From: Lathyrus oleraceus
Lineage: Eukaryota > Streptophyta > Magnoliopsida > Fabales > Fabaceae
DNA length: 64,000 nt
Assembly: GCF_024323335.1 (NCBI RefSeq)
Contig: NC_066581.1
Location: 459,069,197-459,133,196, forward strand
Direction: 5' to 3'
This document shows, one piece after another, positions 58,001 through 64,000 of this stretch (position 1 is the first letter of the stretch; every line of letters begins with the position of its first letter). Under the pieces are notes generated by a model. It did no database searches. It worked only from the letters and a program-made list of their open reading frames with translations, and was not told where the DNA came from. The position numbers and the translations under genes were made by a program.

Positions 58001-61000
58001 ATGCCCTTGCCCTGCTGTTTGTGAGCTCTTGTTGGGTTTCAGTTTGAATTGATTGCATGAAGTCACATGATACCATTGCTGCTAAATCCATGCTGTTGCT
58101 AAAATTCTGCTGCAATTTTGAAACATGAATGTGTGCCTGCTATGCTGTTATGTGCTATTGTTTTGAAACATGATGATGATGAATACCATGCTGTCATTTG
58201 TTTTGGTTTGTTGTTTGAATGATGATGATGAACACCATTGCTACATGTTGCTGTTGGTTTTAATTGATGATGAAACATGATGATGAATACCAATGCTGTT
58301 AAAGCCTGCTACTGTTTTGGACCCTACCACGCCCAAAAATTTCATGATTATGTTATTTTGCTGATGGCCATATGCTGGTTTTGTTTTTGTTCATGTCCAT
58401 GAATGATGATGTTTGAAAATACCATGAACCCTGCTTGCTAAAATCCTGCTGCAGTTTAAAAAAAATGAATGTTGCTGTTGTTTGGTTGTTCTTTGGATGA
58501 TGATATTGGTTGTATGCTGTTGTTGGTTGATGATACATGGATTTGATTGCTGTTGTATGCTGGTCGAGCTTGTTGTCTTGCTGTTCTTGCAATGCCATGT
58601 ATGTTAGAAACCCTAAGGGTTTATGTGAAAAAACCAGAATTTTGCTTTTAGCCGTGAGCACTGTTCCATTGGTTCCATCCAATGAGAACATTTCATTTTG
58701 TTTGCCAATGCTGTGTCGTTTCAATTAGTGAGACAGGAAATTACAGCATTGCCACCCGTTGACTTGTGTTTGACCATTGATCATGCTATGTATTTCATGC
58801 TTTGTTCATTTATTCATCAAACTTCAACAATTCATTTCTTGCTCATTTTAATTCCAAAAATTATGAAATTTCTTGCATAATGCTCACAAAGATGTCTACT
58901 ATTTTATGGTGAATTTTAATTAATTTTCCATTGGCTGGTTTTTAATTGATAATTATTTTCTTGACATGTATGCATAAATGATACATTGTGCCATTCTCTT
59001 TGTGAAATTGTCATATTGCATCCAATGAGCTTGAAATTTTTTGTGGTGAAACTAGACACCTTGACCTCCATTTCCATGTCAAGTTTGTGCATTTATCATT
59101 TGTGGATTGATAGTTATGATTTTTTGAAGTCATGTGTTACAATTGTTGCTATACCATGATCATGCATTTTCCCTAATTTTGTTCACATGCTTCCTCTTAT
59201 CCAAATGACCCCAAATTTTGCATGAATGATCCCTTGTATGTCTAATTGATATATGAATTTTCTTGGAATTTATCTTGCTGTTTTCCATTTGATTGAGAAT
59301 TTTCTTCCATACTTAGTCATTTGTTGACTTTTTGTGCTATGCCTTGCCAAATCTTTTGTGAAATCCTCAAATCTTATTGTATGATCATGAAATTCCATAT
59401 GTGATAACTAGACTCTTTTAGCTTTGCATTGGTGTTAATCTCGCTCATTTCTCTTCTGTTTTCAAATTGATATGATTTTTTGAAGTTGACCTATGCTTGT
59501 TGACTTTCACCATGCTTACTTGAATTTGGTTTGACTTCATGATTTTATTTGACTGCCTTCCTCTCATCCAAATGCATTGAAATTTTACATGTATACCATG
59601 TTAGATGTTAGGATTGAGTGTGATTTATCTCATGATTTTTGAAAATGTTTGAGTTGACTTTTGAATGAAGTCTTTGCTGTTGACTTTTGTATGCTTCTCT
59701 TGCCATGCTTTGCATCCTTTTGCATATGAATTGACCTTGATGCATGATATAAGTTTGAATCCAATTGTGTTTGCTTCCTACATGATTGAGTTTGACTTTG
59801 ATTGAATAGTGCTTGCTGCCTTGACTTTTTCTTTCATCTTTGACCCTAGGCTAGTCCTAGTGGTCTTCTAAGCTTATGTTGAGTTCATCTGTTTCAGGTT
59901 AAGCACCAATGCTTTGAGGATCATTCTAATGTGCTTGAGTTGAATTGTTTATATTGTGCTAACCTTTGTTTTGTAGGTTGACTCACATGCTTGAGTCTTT
60001 GTGCCTTGCACAATTGGTCCCTCTGTGTGACCATTGGTTCATTATCTTTTGATTTTGACTGTTAACTTGTTTACTAATGAGTCTGACTTTTGCAGGTGCT
60101 TTAGTTGCTTAAGTTCTTTGAACTTACTTGCTTGCTTTGCTTTTTAGCATTTGTTTTGAGGTATAATTACTTCTTCTTCATGTAGTCTGGAGACCCGGTC
60201 TGTTATTTGACCGGGCAAACTGTCTGAAGTCCTCCTTAAGAGGCAATGCCTGTGTTTGTTTATATTTGTCCCAAGCAGGAAAAGTCCTTCAAGTAAGGCA
60301 ATTGGTGGAAGGTAGGGATAAGCAATCTATCCCCCACTATTCAGTGTGTTCTCTCTTTGCTCCCATTTCATGGTTGAAGCAATGAGATAAATACCCAAGA
60401 TCTAATCGAGTCAATAATGTGGAGAGAGTTCCTACTTTCTGAACTCCCACACTTTCTTTGATGCTCTCTCTGATTTGAGATAGAAGCAATGAGGCACACC
60501 CCTCATCTCCTTTTCATCTGCTTCACCTGAGCCCCTCAATGGCCAGGTTAAGAGCGACACTTACCTATTACAGTGGACTGTTAAAGTCAAACCCTCTTGT
60601 GTGAGCCCCATTGTTTTGGCTATAGAGTGTGCTGTTTGTTATTCATGGATTGTTTGATTGCTTCATATGCACTTGTTTGCCTGTATGCTATGCATTTATC
60701 ATCATCATCAATTGCCATTAATGCATGATCATCTCATCTGTTTTGTGATGCTATCATTGTTGTTTGCCCGTTGAGGACAATTGTAAGTCCATTGCTTTTG
60801 GCATTTGCTCCTGTGATATGGAAGGATAGAGTGTAAGACCTCACTGGTCACTCATATCTTCTGTTATCTGTTTGTATGTGAGGATACAGTTATAAGTCCC
60901 TGTAAGTTGGCATCTGTTATCCTGTGATCATAATTTGATCTGTTTGATTTGTATGTGAGGTTGCAGTTGTAAGTCCCTGTAAGTCGGCATCTGTTTTCCT

Positions 61001-62452
61001 GTGATCATAGTTTGTTTCATCTGTTTGTATGAGAGGTTGCAATTATAAGTCCCTGTAAGTTGGCATTTGCATTCCTGTGATCATGATTGTTGCTTTTGTT
61101 CTTGTATGTGAGGATCCATTGTAAGTCCCTGTGATGTGGCATTGGATTTCCTGTGAGCATACTGTGGAGTTAACCTAAGTCCAGATAGATTGGCAGTTGA
61201 CTTCCCTGTTTCATTTTCTTCTGAGGAGATCGGTGTAAGACCATTGAGTGGCATCTGATATCCCGTTCTGTTTTAGGAGACTGGTGTAAATCCATCTATT
61301 GGTATCCGGTATCCGCTTTTATTTCTTTGCCTGTGGAGATCGGTGTAAGTCCATTGAGTGGCTTCTGATATCCCATTTTGTTTTAGGAGATTGGTATAAG
61401 ACCATTGATTGGCATCCGATATCCGTCTTTCTTTGCTTGTTTATTATTATTAATTGCTATTCCAAAGGACACACTTGAATCATCTGCTATATGATTTCAA
61501 GAAGTGAACCTTCTAAGAAGTTTTACTATCCATCCCTCATCCATTCATCATTCATTACGTCTTAGAACCTTTTCACACTATACCTTTTAAATTTTGACAT
61601 AAGTGTTGTGCAAACATCTTCATGTTTTCTAACTAAAAACCTGGACTCAAGTCCTTGACCTTTTTTCAAACTCCATTTTCATAATACTCATCTGAATTGA
61701 TCTTAATTATACTTTGACTCCATTTTCATAATCATAATCAGTAATGCCATCCATTCACTTGTTTTGGCTTTGTCCATTAATCTTTTCATACATGAGCTAT
61801 AGGTTTGATTTATCTTAGTGGTTGATGTTAATCTCACCTTCTGTCTTTAGTGATTGAATCGTAAGCCTTCCTTGCCTATTATAGGGTTAACCCCTCCTTG
61901 GCAAGTTGAAGCTGTTCTCACATGGTGGACGTTGTTGTTTGTATAAGGTTGAGTTTTCTCCCGTGGATAACGTAAGACCTAGGGTTTGTGTTTAAAATTG
62001 AACCTAACCCACTTTTGGAAATCTTTTAGCCGAACTACGGCGTTCTGATCCTTACCTTTGATGGAAGGTACGTAGGCAACGGGTTCATCCGTTCGAACCC
62101 AATACCCAATAATAATAAAAATTGTATATTCTTTTCTCACAATCCCAATCATGTTTGCACAATCTTTATGTCATAACAAATAACAATATTTTACAACAAG
62201 TGTGAAAAGGGCTCCCTAGGAGTACCTAGGACGTAGTGGGTGCCTAACACCTTCCCATTGCGTAATTTACCCCTTACCCAGACTCTCTGATCTTTTTATT
62301 AGTTTTCTACGTGTAAAACTTCTTAGGCTTTTGTTCGCTTTTTAGCCAATCCTTTGGATAAATAAAAGTGCGGTGGCGACTCGAAAATTTCAACGTATCT
62401 CTTAGCTTATGATTTAATCGATAGATCATATAGCGACGAATACACCGTCACA
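55005..62452 (+). repeat. 3' LTR of the Ogre element (7448 bp)
   Basis: It starts TGTAAGACCCC and ends CCGTCACA, followed by the ATGAC duplication. It corresponds to 33062-40507 at an offset that changes by only a few bases over its whole length. Clear differences include GAAC versus TAAC near 34495/56436 and one-base changes in A, T and G runs. Confidence 0.97.
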
Positions 62453-64000
62453 ATGACTGGGGAGAAAACCCGATGTTTACAGACACCGAAACAATGGTGT
62501 TTACCGACACCAAAAATGATGACCAGACATTTACTGATGACTGGGGGGAAAACCCGATGTTTACAGACACCGAAACAATGGTGTTTACCGACACCAAACA
62601 CACGCGAGTGCTAGTATGACACTTACCGGTATCACAAGAACGACTTTTTAGATATGTCAAGGCAAGGTTGACCACTTGCTGGGGGTCTCACTGGGGAGAA
62701 ACAAACTTTCTGTCACCAACGGGTGAGGTAATAAACCTCTGTGGGGATATCAATCCTGAATGCTATCAAGAGCAACTGTAGCAGACTTGCTGTGCCGATG
62801 TTGAATGAAATGATCCGCCTCTGCCGGGGATACGGTCCGGTGAGGTTAACACATGAATGCATATGTTTGAATTTTTCTATGGCGTAATGTTCCATATTGA
62901 ATGGGAATGCTACGCAGTTTGAGGATGCAATGATCACTACATGCAAGATGCAGAAATGATGAAAAACTCCGGCTGGGGAGCCAAAACTGATCGAGTACTC
63001 CAACTCTGCGGGGAGACTCTGCAGGGAGAGCAACGACTTCTCACTCATGTTGGAGAATAGCACTGCTGCCGGGGAAAGGTAAACTCCGCTGGGGATATCC
63101 TTCAGTCCACAGATAGGATAAATGCTGGAGATAAATTTCAATGAGTCTGCCTCACTCGGGGAGGAAATCGGCAAATACAGGCCTGCTGGGGGTAGGCAAT
63201 CCTTAGATCTGTTGGGGAATAGAAGGCACTATCCACAGACGTCTCCGCAGGGGAACATAGCTCTGATAGCTTCCAAACTTGCTTGGGGAGAATATGCTGC
63301 TGAGGAAACGTCCTCACAGATGCCATCCTGAAAAACAGCACAACAAAATGCCCCCAGGGGATACATGGACAAGATACGCTCAAGTGTCCTCAACATTCAA
63401 AATGATTTTCAAATGTTTTATCTTTCTGCACGTTATTGTGTAGCCTTCATGTTCTTATATGCAATGCTTATCAAAAATTCGGACATTTTTGCAAACAAAA
63501 CAGTAAAAATAAAAACCAAAGAGCTATTTATCTGAATAACGACTTTTATTGATTGAAAATGTGCCTGAAGAGGCAAATACATTGGGAAGCAATTCCTAGA
63601 AAGAGGTAATTGCGCACAAAAGGAAAAATCTAATCTAATGGCAACGTGAACACGGCATCCACTACTTCCCAATTCTGTTATAACTCACAGATCATCAGTT
63701 TTCCTCCCAACTCCTTGCTTTCTGAGAAGAATGACTGGACGGATCACATCTTTCGAGATGGCAGATGACAAAGCTTGATGAAATACGGACAACTCAGACT
63801 GTAGTCTTCGCTTTAATCCCTCTTTTGCCTGGATCGCCCTTTCGGGTTTTCAATCCACCGGGATACCCATTTTTGCCTAAGCCGCCCTTACGGGTTTTCG
63901 ACTTACCGGGTGTACAAATTCTTTTCATTTTATCCCTAATTTTTGCCCGAACCTTTTCTTTCTGTTTTTTTGGTTCGCCGGGATGCCCTTTTTTTGCCTG
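62453..64000 (-). mobile_element. 3' untranslated region of the older minus-strand Ogre-like element, distal part
   Basis: It continues 32232-33061 across the young Ogre. It carries more TTACCG/TTACAG-loop hairpins (62453-62640) and many CTGGGGA-type motifs (CCCCAG in sense). At 63820-64000 the reverse complement has CCGAAAGGGCG and GGCTTAGGCAAAAA segments like those just after pol in the young Ogre. So pol of this older element should start just beyond the right edge, on the minus strand. No ORF here shows homology. Confidence 0.82.

Larger units (their letters stand above)
33062..62452 (+). mobile_element. Complete Ogre-type Ty3/gypsy (Tat lineage) retrotransposon, 29.4 kb
   Basis: Diagnostic features seen are giant LTRs (7.4 kb), an extra ORF1 between the leader and gag, a tRNA-Arg-type primer site, gag-pro separated from pol by an intron, a second RNase H domain between RT-RNase H and integrase, and a long 3' untranslated region. 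These match published Ogre elements of legumes. Both ends carry ATGAC duplications. The LTRs are almost identical, so insertion is very recent. Only two frame changes break the coding regions, one in ORF1 and one in RT. Confidence 0.97.

Overview
This window reads as intergenic, repeat-packed nuclear DNA from a large-genome legume, most likely tribe Fabeae (pea, vetch, lentil or Lathyrus type). The main reason is a complete 29.4 kb Ogre-type Ty3/gypsy retrotransposon (33062-62452), a lineage known to dominate Fabeae genomes, lying among other plant LTR elements and a plant Mutator-like relic. The species call is inference. I found no convincing host gene, tRNA or rRNA.

Layout. 1-3244 is the 3' end of a chromovirus (Tekay-like): intact integrase plus chromodomain-like tail, then a 1.9 kb 3' LTR. 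It sits in a Mutator-like relic (3245-4748 and 6671-7380) with a minus-strand MuDR-type transposase fragment and a plus-strand plant-mobile-domain gene. A related solo LTR (4754-6665, target duplication TGAGC) splits that relic. 7381-13500 is AT-rich with a long (AT)n tract and a few hairpins. 13500-14858 and 22214-23080 are degenerate older sequence split by a 7.36 kb Ty1/copia element (14859-22213), which keeps gag-protease and has lost most of integrase and reverse transcriptase. 23588-28050 is a diverged plus-strand Ogre-like LTR. 28051-32231 is the 3' LTR of an older minus-strand Ogre-like element, whose 3' untranslated region continues at 32232-33061 and 62453-64000.

The young Ogre was inserted into that untranslated region, duplicating ATGAC. 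It has two nearly identical 7.4 kb LTRs, a tRNA-Arg-type primer site, ORF1, gag-pro, a spliceable intron that joins gag-pro in frame to pol, RT with two RNase H domains, integrase, and a 4.7 kb 3' untranslated region. Two frame changes, in ORF1 and RT, both lie in T-rich stretches.

The strongest unexplained signal is RNA-like. The 3' untranslated regions of both Ogre elements carry arrays of short hairpins whose stems vary in a compensated way around constant loops that end in CGGTAA on the sense strand. Most imperfect pairs become G-U only on the sense strand of the older element. Other signals are GNRA-type tetraloop hairpins just after pol, twin long hairpins in the Ogre leader, and a TTAACCGGTTAA cassette shared in inverted orientation between a gypsy LTR and the leader of an unrelated copia element. 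All comparisons were made by eye; no alignment or folding software was used.
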